Positions 1-5,485 of a DNA stretch of 6,224 bases are shown in pieces. Location: NCBI GenBank assembly GCA_905212215.1, contig CAJMDR010000133.1, positions 1 through 6,224 on the forward strand, given 5' to 3'. Made by a program: the position numbers and the translations under genes. Every line of letters begins with the position of its first letter. Position 1 is the first letter of the stretch. Origin of the DNA: an uncultured Porphyromonadaceae bacterium. Lineage in GTDB: Bacteria; Bacteroidota; Bacteroidia; Bacteroidales; Muribaculaceae. The notes under the pieces were generated by a model. The model was not told the DNA's origin. It did not search any database and worked only from the letters and a program-made list of their open reading frames with translations.

Positions 1-17
1 CCTCCCACCTTTCTCTC

Positions 18-1793
18 TCATTTCCAGTCCAGCCATCCTTTAGTAGAGTTTTTCTCATCGCCCACTTTGCCGCCTAAACGTCTGTATTCCGCAGCTGAGA
101 GGCCTGTGAAACGTTTGAACCATGAAGTGAAACTGCTACGGCTGCGGAAACCAACCGATTCCGCTATACCCTCTATGGAATAATGGCCGTATGTGACATT
201 ATCATTAAGACGACGCATGGCCTCGCGAATTCTGGCTCTGTTCACCAACGTCCAGAAGTTACAGTCGAAAAGTTCGTTTATACTCTGGCTAACATATTTG
301 CGGTTACTGTCCACCTCCTCGGCAAGTTGCCCGAGCGAGTAGTCAGGGTCGTAGATTGCCGGAGAATGGAGCATTATCTGACGTATGCGTTTTGCCAGTT
401 CATCTTTTGCCATATCTGTAAGGCCCGAACCGGAATACTTCTCGGCATCGTCATTCTCCACATCCGACATGCCGTCTTCTTTCGCCGCATCGGCATCAGA
501 GTCAGCGTCATTATCAACGTCTTCATCTGCCAAGGTGCCTGAAAGCATCGGCGCACGGCGCTCTATCCAGTCCTCGTTGTGGTTCAGTGTGTCCTGCAAC
601 TGACGATAAAGCATCTCGGAGCGTTCATGCAGCTTACGGTTACTGCGTTTGAGTATTATCAGAAACAGCAACGTCAGAGCCAACAATACACAGGCGAGAC
701 CTATCAGCCATCCTTTCAGACGGCTTCTATAGGTCACCGCATCCATGTCGTTCTGCATCTTGCGGCGCTCGGTAGCAAAAGTAAGTTCCTGGAAACCAGC
801 CATGAACCGGTCGCTGGAAAGGGTATCCTTCAGTTCCAGATAATGATTGTGCACCATCCTCGCCTCCGCATCCTTTCCGGTGGCTTCGTAGCAGGCCCGC
901 AAAGCCCACAACGCAGCCTGACGTATATCGGGAAAATCGTAGCGGTATGTTATATAAAGCATCGTGTCAAGGGTACACATTGCCTTATCGTACTGCTTCA
1001 GCCCCATTTCCACACGCTCTCTCTTAAGATAGAAAGAAGCAAGGTAGCGCATATTCTCCATGTCGTGAGGAATATTGTCTATGAGCTTCTGGAAGCACTC
1101 TCTGGCTCTTTTAAGATCCCCTTTCTCCTCTAACTGAAAACCCTCATAAATCAACAGAGACTGAGTCTTGCGCCACATCTCCGGTTCCTTAATTCCTCTC
1201 AGAATCTGAGTCTGCCGGGCGGTGGTCTGTATCGAGTCACTCAGATATGCAGCCGTGAGCAAATTGTCATAAGCCCGATGCAGGGTGCGATAATCTTTTT
1301 GTTTCCAAGCCTCGTCAAAAGAGCGCCGGAAATAAGTCATTGCTTTGTTGTAAAGCACGTCCGCGCCGGTATTGGTTCCGATGTTCATGTAGCAGATGCC
1401 ATAGAAATAGTCCAGCTTAGGGGAAGGCTCACCTGTCTGAGCCTGAATCTGCGACGCAGTGCTGAGGTCGTCCATCGCCATTGACGGATTTCCATATCCG
1501 AAAAAGAAAGTCTGCCAGCGCCCGTAGAAACCCTCTAAGCACAGCAGAATGTCCTCCTTGCTCATGTTGGGCTTGTAACGCTCCGCCACCACCGTATAGC
1601 ACATCAAAGCGCTGTCGGGCTGACGTTTGTTGAGGAGGAACCAGTCACCCTTCTTCAAAAGGACTTTTCCCGACATTGCGGTGTAACTCTTGTATTGGGC
1701 GTGGTTCCAGCCCTCATGATCCGTAGCGCCACGACATGGAACAAAAATCAGGAATAGCAGAAAAAACAGACATAGACGCAACACATGAGCCAT
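18..1793 (-). CDS. Membrane-anchored TPR sensor / AraC-family transcriptional regulator
   Basis: Predicted one-component regulator: an N-terminal export signal, a periplasmic helical-repeat sensor, one membrane span and a cytoplasmic AraC-type DNA-binding domain. Numbering is from the ATG at 1793 (591 residues). Residues 1-22 form a signal peptide with a Leu/Phe core (LCLFFLLFLIF). About 30-340 is helical and TPR-like (for example LEEKGDLKRARECFQKLI). About 361-381 is a hydrophobic span (GWLIGLACVLLALTLLFLII) followed by KRSNRK, as expected on the cytoplasmic side. About 422-453 is a very acidic linker. About 460-577 is the AraC domain, with two helix-turn-helix units (YSLGQLAEEVDSNRKYVSQS and YSIEGIAESVGFRSRSSFTS). 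The frame stays open to a GTG at 1940, giving 640 residues. I prefer 1793 because a good promoter overlaps that GTG, AAGGA lies 5 bases before 1793, and the signal peptide then starts the protein. ATGs at 1931, 1823 and others remain possible. The family is clear; ligand and target genes are unknown. Confidence 0.9.
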   Translation of the reverse strand: MAHVLRLCLFFLLFLIFVPCRGATDHEGWNHAQYKSYTAMSGKVLLKKGDWFLLNKRQPDSALMCYTVVAERYKPNMSKEDILLCLEGFYGRWQTFFFGYGNPSMAMDDLSTASQIQAQTGEPSPKLDYFYGICYMNIGTNTGADVLYNKAMTYFRRSFDEAWKQKDYRTLHRAYDNLLTAAYLSDSIQTTARQTQILRGIKEPEMWRKTQSLLIYEGFQLEEKGDLKRARECFQKLIDNIPHDMENMRYLASFYLKRERVEMGLKQYDKAMCTLDTMLYITYRYDFPDIRQAALWALRACYEATGKDAEARMVHNHYLELKDTLSSDRFMAGFQELTFATERRKMQNDMDAVTYRSRLKGWLIGLACVLLALTLLFLIILKRSNRKLHERSEMLYRQLQDTLNHNEDWIERRAPMLSGTLADEDVDNDADSDADAAKEDGMSDVENDDAEKYSGSGLTDMAKDELAKRIRQIMLHSPAIYDPDYSLGQLAEEVDSNRKYVSQSINELFDCNFWTLVNRARIREAMRRLNDNVTYGHYSIEGIAESVGFRSRSSFTSWFKRFTGLSAAEYRRLGGKVGDEKNSTKGWLDWK

Positions 1794-1823
1794 GACCGTC
1801 CTTCCCGACGAAAAGACGGTCAT
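1792..1823 (-). promoter_or_regulatory. Hairpin over the ribosome binding site and start codon of the AraC-type regulator
   Basis: A perfect 9-base inverted repeat: ATGACCGTC at 1792-1800 and GACGGTCAT at 1815-1823, with 14 bases between. In the minus-strand mRNA the 3' arm contains the AU of the preferred AUG (1793-1791) and the last two bases of the AAGGA Shine-Dalgarno-like sequence (1803-1799). The rest of that sequence sits in the loop. Folding would therefore be expected to limit ribosome access. The symmetry is seen directly; a regulatory role is inference. It could instead be a protein-binding dyad or chance. Confidence 0.45.
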
Positions 1824-1939
1824 CTGCGGCATGGCGCTTGCCATATCCGTATCTTTATGCTGTGTCTTACAGTCTGTCATGAAGCTGCTGCAAATCATCC
1901 TTCCCCGACTTTGGCAGTTCAAGGAGTTCATAATTGCCA

Positions 1940-1970
1940 CAAAGTTAACACATTTTTAACCTTGGGCAAA
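1940..1970 (-). promoter_or_regulatory. Bacteroidetes-type promoter for the TPR/AraC regulator
   Basis: Read on the minus strand, TTTG (1970-1967) is followed after 19 bases by TAACTTTG (1947-1940). This is an exact match to the Bacteroidetes -33 (TTTG) and -7 (TAnnTTTG) elements at accepted spacing. Transcription would start near 1932-1936, giving a leader of about 140 bases before the ATG at 1793. The spacer contains a small dyad, GTTAA/TTAAC (1944-1948 and 1956-1960), which could be an operator. The promoter shows that the regulator can be transcribed separately from the gene before it. Confidence 0.7.
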
Positions 1971-2015
1971 ATAAATCGGTCGCTAATGAAATGCTATAGA
2001 AAGAGACTGGTGGAT

Positions 2016-2828
2016 TCAGTGGGCAGTCACCAGGTCAAAATCAACATCGCTTATCACCACATCGGAGTAGCGGTTGCCACGATAAATACGTGTGGGATTT
2101 ACGATAAGCAGAATCTTGCTTACGGGGAAGCGGCGCACCTCACCGTTTGAGGAATTCAGCGACTGCCAGCCCTGCGCATCGTCAAGTGCTCCGTCATAAT
2201 ATACACAACGGCGGCCATCGGGCGATTGCAATACTATCCTTATCCACGAAGGTCTGGCGTTGGCATAGAAGAGCGACGAACGTTTCTGATAGCCGTTACG
2301 GATGCGCATACCTTTGAGGATGCAGGTTTTAGGGAGGGAGAAGGTGGCGGTGACATCGCGGGTGGTCTTTTTGCCCGAGAACTGCCATGCCGTGGTAGGC
2401 TCGCCGTCAAGCATGTTTGAATCGTAGCCTGTGCTGTGAATAGTGGTGGGTATGCAGGTTATGTCCGATGTCACTGTAATATCGCTCATGGGCACATATT
2501 TCCCGCCTGCCGAGACTTCGCTGTCGGAAGAAGAGGATGAGCCGGAAAGCTCATAAGGATCGTCTACCGCTTTTTGTGAAGGCGTATTCTTGACGAACCA
2601 GATTATGCCCGTTACTAACAGTCCCGTAAGCAATATGCCTGCTACTATGAGAATGACAGTTTTGGGGTCCTCATACCATTTGCGCTGAGGTTGTTGCTGA
2701 CGTGGGTACTGAGGGCCGTAAGACTGTTGAGGACCATAAGGTTGTTGTCCGTTGGGTTCCGACGAAAGATCAGCACGGCGCGTCACTTTGTTGCTGTTAT
2801 AAACGGTCGTTTTTCTGTTATCGTCCAT
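2016..2828 (-). CDS. Single-pass membrane protein with discoidin-like (NADase-type glycan-binding) domain
   Basis: 270 residues with no cleavable signal. Residues 1-50 are a hydrophilic, probably disordered tail rich in Gln, Pro and Tyr, with YGPQ at 31-34 and 37-40. About 57-79 is one membrane span (TVILIVAGILLTGLLVTGII). About 95-105 is a Ser-rich linker (SGSSSSSDSE). About 120-268 looks like the beta-sandwich discoidin-like domain annotated as NADase-type glycan-binding: NMLDGEPTTAWQF, a strand near ATFSLPKTCILKGMRIRNGY, then NARPSWIRIVL and a conserved end SDVVISDVDFDLV. The positive-inside rule suggests a cytoplasmic tail and an extracytoplasmic domain. I see no catalytic NADase portion. 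The gene starts 41 bases after gtrA with no clear Shine-Dalgarno sequence, common in Bacteroidetes, and is probably co-transcribed with engB and gtrA. Topology is well supported, domain identity moderately so, and the ligand is unknown. Confidence 0.85.
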   Translation of the reverse strand: MDDNRKTTVYNSNKVTRRADLSSEPNGQQPYGPQQSYGPQYPRQQQPQRKWYEDPKTVILIVAGILLTGLLVTGIIWFVKNTPSQKAVDDPYELSGSSSSSDSEVSAGGKYVPMSDITVTSDITCIPTTIHSTGYDSNMLDGEPTTAWQFSGKKTTRDVTATFSLPKTCILKGMRIRNGYQKRSSLFYANARPSWIRIVLQSPDGRRCVYYDGALDDAQGWQSLNSSNGEVRRFPVSKILLIVNPTRIYRGNRYSDVVISDVDFDLVTAH

Positions 2829-2869
2829 AAATCGTCAGGTTATTGTTCGGGTCAATGATTAAAGTGATG

Positions 2870-3379
2870 TTATTGTTGTTTTTTTCTTTGAAGCAGATGA
2901 CTGAGACTCTCAAGGTGCTTTGAGGTCAGGGCAAGACGCACCAGACAATAGTTCACCGGTATGCAGATTGCCATGGCGGGCAACAATGCCAAAGTTGGTC
3001 CTACTATTCCTTTGAAGATGGCCACTAAGCCCACCTGAAGACCCATGTTTATAAGGTGCGACAAAGCGAATCCAAGTCCACGCAAGGCGTTGGGACGGGT
3101 ATGGAAGGTGAAGTAATTGCTAAGGAAGAAATTGCAGATGAAACTGATGGCATAACTGATCATGGTGGAAGGCACCGCCGGCACCTTTACCGCCTGCACG
3201 AACACCACGTAAACCCCGTATTGTATCACTGTGGCGAGGCCGCCTACAAGGCCGAACCGTATCACCTCGCTCAACCGTCCCGAACCGGTTACAAGCCGCA
3301 GAAGCCTGCTTTTCTTCTTTCTGCCTGTCTTGTGCGTTGCTATGGTGTTGTCAGTACTCATGCCTCTTTCTCTTCTCAT
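2870..3379 (-). CDS. GtrA family membrane protein
   Basis: 169 residues. A basic N-terminus ([10 protein letters not shown]) precedes four predicted membrane helices at about 39-61, 68-92, 102-124 and 129-149, the normal GtrA layout. Family features include [20 protein letters not shown] in helix 1 and the polar stretch [14 protein letters not shown] at the end of helix 2. GtrA proteins are small membrane proteins linked to polysaccharide or O-antigen modification and are thought to help move lipid-linked sugars; the substrate here cannot be read from sequence, and no glycosyltransferase is adjacent. The ATG at 3379 overlaps the engB stop as ATGA, suggesting translational coupling. An internal ATG at 3361 (residue 7) has a purine-rich lead-in (AGAAAGAGGC) and is a plausible alternative start that would not overlap engB. 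Confidence 0.9.
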   Translation of the reverse strand: MRRERGMSTDNTIATHKTGRKKKSRLLRLVTGSGRLSEVIRFGLVGGLATVIQYGVYVVFVQAVKVPAVPSTMISYAISFICNFFLSNYFTFHTRPNALRGLGFALSHLINMGLQVGLVAIFKGIVGPTLALLPAMAICIPVNYCLVRLALTSKHLESLSHLLQRKKQQ

Positions 3380-4005
3380 TCCGGATTCCGGCTCCCGGAA
3401 TTTTCCTTAATCGATTTGTTTATGCTGTCAATATATGCCAGTATCTCTTCCCTGCCTGCTGCCGTAGTCGACGATGTAATGAATACCGGAGGAAGTTCTT
3501 CCCATTCACGGTGCAGAACTTCTTTATACGCCTCCACATTCCTCAGTCCCGCATTGGGTCCGAGTTTGTCTGCCTTGGTGAAGATGATGGCGAAAGGTAT
3601 CTCGTTCTCTCCTAACCAACGCAGGAACTCAAGATCTATCTTCTGCGGCTCATGGCGTATGTCGAGCAGAACGAACAACAGTGTCATTTCACAACGGTGG
3701 AGAATATAGTCTTCTATCAGAGACTTAAGCTGCGAACGTTGCTCTTTTCCCCTTGCCGCATATCCGTAGCCGGGAAGATCCACAATATACCAGGCGCCAT
3801 CGTTGATGCTGAAATGGTTTATCAGTAATGTCTTGCCCGGAGTCTGGCTTGTCTTAGCAAGACCTTTTCTGCCGGTAAGCATATTGATGAGCGAAGACTT
3901 GCCCACATTCGACCGGCCAATGAAAGCATACTCCGGCACTTCATGCCTGGGACACTTACGATAGTCGGGCTGGCTTATCTCAAACTTGGCGTTTGTTATA
4001 TTCAT
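3376..4005 (-). CDS. engB: Ribosome biogenesis GTP-binding protein EngB/YsxC/YihA
   Basis: A GTPase of the TRAFAC class needed for assembly of the large ribosomal subunit; it acts in the cytoplasm. All nucleotide-binding motifs are present in 209 residues: G1 GRSNVGKSS (30-38), G2 Thr in SQTPGKT (52-58), G3 DLPGYGYA (76-83), G4 TKAD (143-146) and G5 TSS (177-179). The [11 protein letters not shown]-loop and DLPGYG are diagnostic for EngB among small GTPases. The length is typical and the gene is complete. It appears to be the first gene of an operon with the GtrA-family gene and the discoidin-like gene. The start at 4005 gives the usual short N-terminus (MNITNAKF) before the conserved [13 protein letters not shown] segment. 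There is no Shine-Dalgarno sequence; the upstream leader is A/T-rich. Confidence 0.97.
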   Translation of the reverse strand: MNITNAKFEISQPDYRKCPRHEVPEYAFIGRSNVGKSSLINMLTGRKGLAKTSQTPGKTLLINHFSINDGAWYIVDLPGYGYAARGKEQRSQLKSLIEDYILHRCEMTLLFVLLDIRHEPQKIDLEFLRWLGENEIPFAIIFTKADKLGPNAGLRNVEAYKEVLHREWEELPPVFITSSTTAAGREEILAYIDSINKSIKENSGSRNPE

Positions 4006-4010
4006 TGTCG

Positions 4011-4044
4011 CGAAATTAATAAAAAAATCTGAATAGATAACAAT
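4011..4044 (-). promoter_or_regulatory. Possible weak promoter of the engB operon
   Basis: On the minus strand, ATTG (4044-4041) is separated by 22 bases from TAATTTCG (4018-4011). Each element differs from the Bacteroidetes consensus (TTTG; TAnnTTTG) by one base, and the spacing is at the long end. It lies 5 bases before the engB start, so the leader would be almost absent. A promoter is expected in this gap because a terminator separates engB from the genes before it, but this particular match is weak. Confidence 0.25.
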
Positions 4045-4121
4045 CGGCGCCCCATTAGTTCCCTATCAGTGCCTGATTCTCCCCCCAAAACTGTCCTTCC
4101 AACCTTCCCGCACCACCCATT

Positions 4122-4175
4122 TTCTCCCAGCACTCATAGCACTAATAGTTCTCATAGCTCTCCCAATACTCAAAA
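4122..4175. repeat. Degenerate 9-base tandem repeat tract
   Basis: On the plus strand six consecutive nonamers fit a loose pattern around nYCTCATAG: TTCTCCCAG, CACTCATAG, CACTAATAG, TTCTCATAG, CTCTCCCAA, TACTCAAAA. The tract lies in a longer stretch (about 4072-4175) that has very few G residues on the plus strand. It is non-coding in any convincing frame. It may be an intergenic simple-sequence tract; function unknown. Confidence 0.5.
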
Positions 4176-4206
4176 AAGAGATGCCGAAAACTCTCCAGCA
4201 TCTCTT
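4172..4206 (-). terminator. Intrinsic terminator after the DUF4465 lipoprotein / TPR unit
   Basis: A perfect 9-base inverted repeat (AAGAGATGC at 4176-4184, GCATCTCTT at 4198-4206) with a 13-base loop. Read on the minus strand it runs straight into six T residues (4177-4172), two of which are in the stem. This is the arrangement of a Rho-independent terminator for transcription arriving from the TPR gene, which ends at 4301. The stem has four G-C pairs of nine, so efficiency may be moderate. Confidence 0.55.
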
Positions 4207-4250
4207 CTTCAATTATTGCCAAAGGCTAATCTCGACTTTTTCTTATCATC

Positions 4251-4316
4251 AGCCTTCTGCCGCCTGTATCGTCGGCCTCCGCTCGGCAGAGGCTACGTAT
4301 TTAAGGATTATACAGG
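4251..4316 (-). other. Nested and competing inverted repeats at the 3' end of the TPR gene
   Basis: Three overlapping pairings are visible in minus-strand RNA. (a) A compact 8-pair stem, GCCUCUGC-CGA-GCGGAGGC (4293-4275), with one G-U pair and a 3-base loop. (b) A 7-pair helix, CCUGUAU (4316-4310) with AUACAGG (4269-4263), that encloses (a) and the TAA stop of the TPR gene. (c) An 11-pair stem with one bulge, between 4294-4284 and 4262-4251, which is incompatible with (a). No T-run follows, so this is not itself a standard terminator. It may protect the 3' end of the transcript or be part of a longer termination region. Confidence 0.4.
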
Positions 4317-4576
4317 TCCTTATTATAGTAATTCAGAATGGCATAGGCGCTCTGTATCGCCTGTTTCGACTTACTGTTAGGGTTCAGCTTGATTGCAGCA
4401 AGATAATCGTTTATAGCGGCCGAACGGCGTCCCATGGCCCAGTTCAGAAGTCCTCGCTCTGTTATGGCCGGTTCATCGTCCGGATGTGCTGTTATATACT
4501 CATTGAGGGACTGCAGTATCACCTCTGAGTCCTCGCCGCGTTCAGCTGCTGACTTTATCTCTTCAAGCGTCTTCAT
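4301..4576 (-). CDS. Small tetratricopeptide-repeat (TPR) protein
   Basis: 91 residues, no signal peptide or membrane span, so predicted cytoplasmic. Residues 4-31 look like a helical hairpin (LEEIKSAAERGEDSEVILQS), and about 37-66 match one TPR unit (AITERGLLNWAMGRRSAAIN, then YLAAIKLNPNS), with a further helix at 70-85. TPRs mediate protein-protein contacts; one clear repeat plus flanking helices cannot identify the partner. Its ATG overlaps the stop of the lipoprotein gene by one base (TGATG), so translation is probably coupled to that gene. That is odd because the two products would be in different compartments. Complete at both ends; function unknown. Confidence 0.85.
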   Translation of the reverse strand: MKTLEEIKSAAERGEDSEVILQSLNEYITAHPDDEPAITERGLLNWAMGRRSAAINDYLAAIKLNPNSKSKQAIQSAYAILNYYNKDLYNP

Positions 4577-5397
4577 CAGTCTTTGTCGTCGTGATTGTCG
4601 TTGTCAAGCATATAAGTCTTGCTACTCACTTCCAGACCATCCATACCGAAATAGCAGGGAGTGTTGATTCCGAACTGACCTACATCGCTCGACTCCATGG
4701 TGAAATAGACCGCCATCACCTCGCCAAGCGGCGAAAGGTCCCAGTTGGTCCATGAAGTAACATACCAGTCCTCTTCCTCGCCTTCGCAACGGGCCAGATA
4801 GAAATCGAGGGTCTTTTCGCCTCCGGCAGCGCTGACTCCGTGTGCTGTAAGCTTGAGATAGTCACCCTTGGTGAACTTACGGCAATAGTCGTTTCCGCGT
4901 GTCATGGCATAATATGCGTAAGTAGTGTTGCATATCTTCACCGACCGGGGAATGAAGTTCTCCACGTTGGTGCCGTAGCGATGCTTGACGTAAAATATGG
5001 TTGAACGCTGTCCCAGTTCAGTGGCGTCGGTCTCCGAACTGTTCCAGAAAGCCACCAAGTAGGGATTGCCTACTCCCGAAGCACTTCCACCGGCGGTGAC
5101 GTCGAACTGGTGGGCGAGCATGTCGGGATAATATCCCTTGTCTGTGGATTTGGTCACTACGTAGCCCGAGAAATAGCCGCCATAGTCGGGACTTCCGGTA
5201 TGTGCGAAGCTGAACGGATTGATGTAGAGTGTCTCATTGGTGAAGACATCGGTCCATACCTGCTTCTCGTTGTATTTCAGGTCTGCCCTTTTGTAATCCA
5301 AGGTGTAGATGTAGGGATCATCGGGATCATCGGAGCACGAAGTGAAGACTCCGGTAAAGAGAAGCGCTGCAAGCGCCCAGAGTAAATTTTTCTTCAT
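4576..5397 (-). CDS. DUF4465-like surface lipoprotein
   Basis: 273 residues. A type II signal peptide (MKKNLLWALAALLFTGVFTSC) places the acylated Cys at 21. The following SDDPDD is an acidic run of the kind that directs Bacteroidetes lipoproteins to the cell surface. The rest fits the DUF4465 family: YGGYFSGYVVTKSTDKGYY (72-90), a central beta-rich part and the end motif GQFGINTPCYFGMDGLEV (240-257), the family's G-NTP-YF-D hallmark. Cysteines near 156, 172, 204 and 248 could pair after export. The C-terminus ends in an acidic DNDNHDDKD tail. From memory, some DUF4465-type lipoproteins of Bacteroides (called BtuH) bind cobalamin, but no TonB receptor, other corrinoid gene or B12 riboswitch is visible here, so I do not assign that role. 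It starts 88 bases after murI and overlaps the TPR gene by one base. No standard promoter is evident in that gap. Confidence 0.87.
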   Translation of the reverse strand: MKKNLLWALAALLFTGVFTSCSDDPDDPYIYTLDYKRADLKYNEKQVWTDVFTNETLYINPFSFAHTGSPDYGGYFSGYVVTKSTDKGYYPDMLAHQFDVTAGGSASGVGNPYLVAFWNSSETDATELGQRSTIFYVKHRYGTNVENFIPRSVKICNTTYAYYAMTRGNDYCRKFTKGDYLKLTAHGVSAAGGEKTLDFYLARCEGEEEDWYVTSWTNWDLSPLGEVMAVYFTMESSDVGQFGINTPCYFGMDGLEVSSKTYMLDNDNHDDKD

Positions 5398-5414
5398 CAG
5401 GTAATATCTGTTTC

Positions 5415-5478
5415 AGTGGGTGAGTTTTTTGAGTGGGTGAGGAGATGGGAATTTGAGTTGATTAGGAGTTGAGTTGAT
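5415..5478. repeat. Two pairs of short direct repeats between murI and the lipoprotein gene
   Basis: Plus strand AGTGGGTGAG occurs at 5415-5424 and 5432-5441 (17-base period), and TTGAGTTGAT at 5453-5462 and 5469-5478 (16-base period). The gap as a whole is rich in G, A and T and almost lacks C on the plus strand. It resembles, in the opposite orientation, the G-poor tract near 4072-4175. No Bacteroidetes promoter consensus or terminator is seen in the 88-base gap. Confidence 0.5.
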
Positions 5479-5485
5479 GAGTGGT

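Noticed and set aside
776..783. TACTTTTG (minus strand) as an internal promoter -7 element
   Set aside because: It matches TAnnTTTG, but there is no TTTG at 19-23 bases upstream and it lies inside the coding region of the regulator; expected by chance.
579..1133. 184-residue plus-strand frame opposite the TPR/AraC regulator
   Set aside because: Antisense to the TPR sensor part of a well-supported gene, with no motifs and no independent start signals.
1794..1940. N-terminal extension of the TPR/AraC regulator from the GTG at 1940
   Set aside because: The codon overlaps a consensus -7 promoter element, and the extension would place 49 hydrophilic residues before a good signal peptide. Upstream ATGs remain possible but are less likely.
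3056..3709. 217-residue plus-strand frame opposite gtrA and engB
   Set aside because: It is antisense to two clearly recognised genes and lacks any family motif; a shadow of their codon bias.
4251..4294. GC-rich stem after the TPR gene as the intrinsic terminator
   Set aside because: On the minus strand it is followed by TGATGATAAGAAAAAG with no T-run; the stem at 4176-4206 followed by six T residues is the better terminator.
4069..4380. 103-residue plus-strand frame in the gap before engB
   Set aside because: Its composition (Ser, Pro, Thr, His) reflects the G-poor repeat tract, and it runs over the terminator, the hairpins and the antisense of the TPR gene, with no recognisable domain.
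5398..5410. Near-palindrome CAGGTAATATCTG directly before the lipoprotein start
   Set aside because: Only a 13-base imperfect dyad with one mismatch; too short to call an operator or RNA element without conservation data.
5398..5485. Cobalamin riboswitch before the DUF4465-like lipoprotein
   Set aside because: The gap is only 88 bases of low-complexity repeats and lacks a recognisable B12-box or the length needed for the riboswitch.
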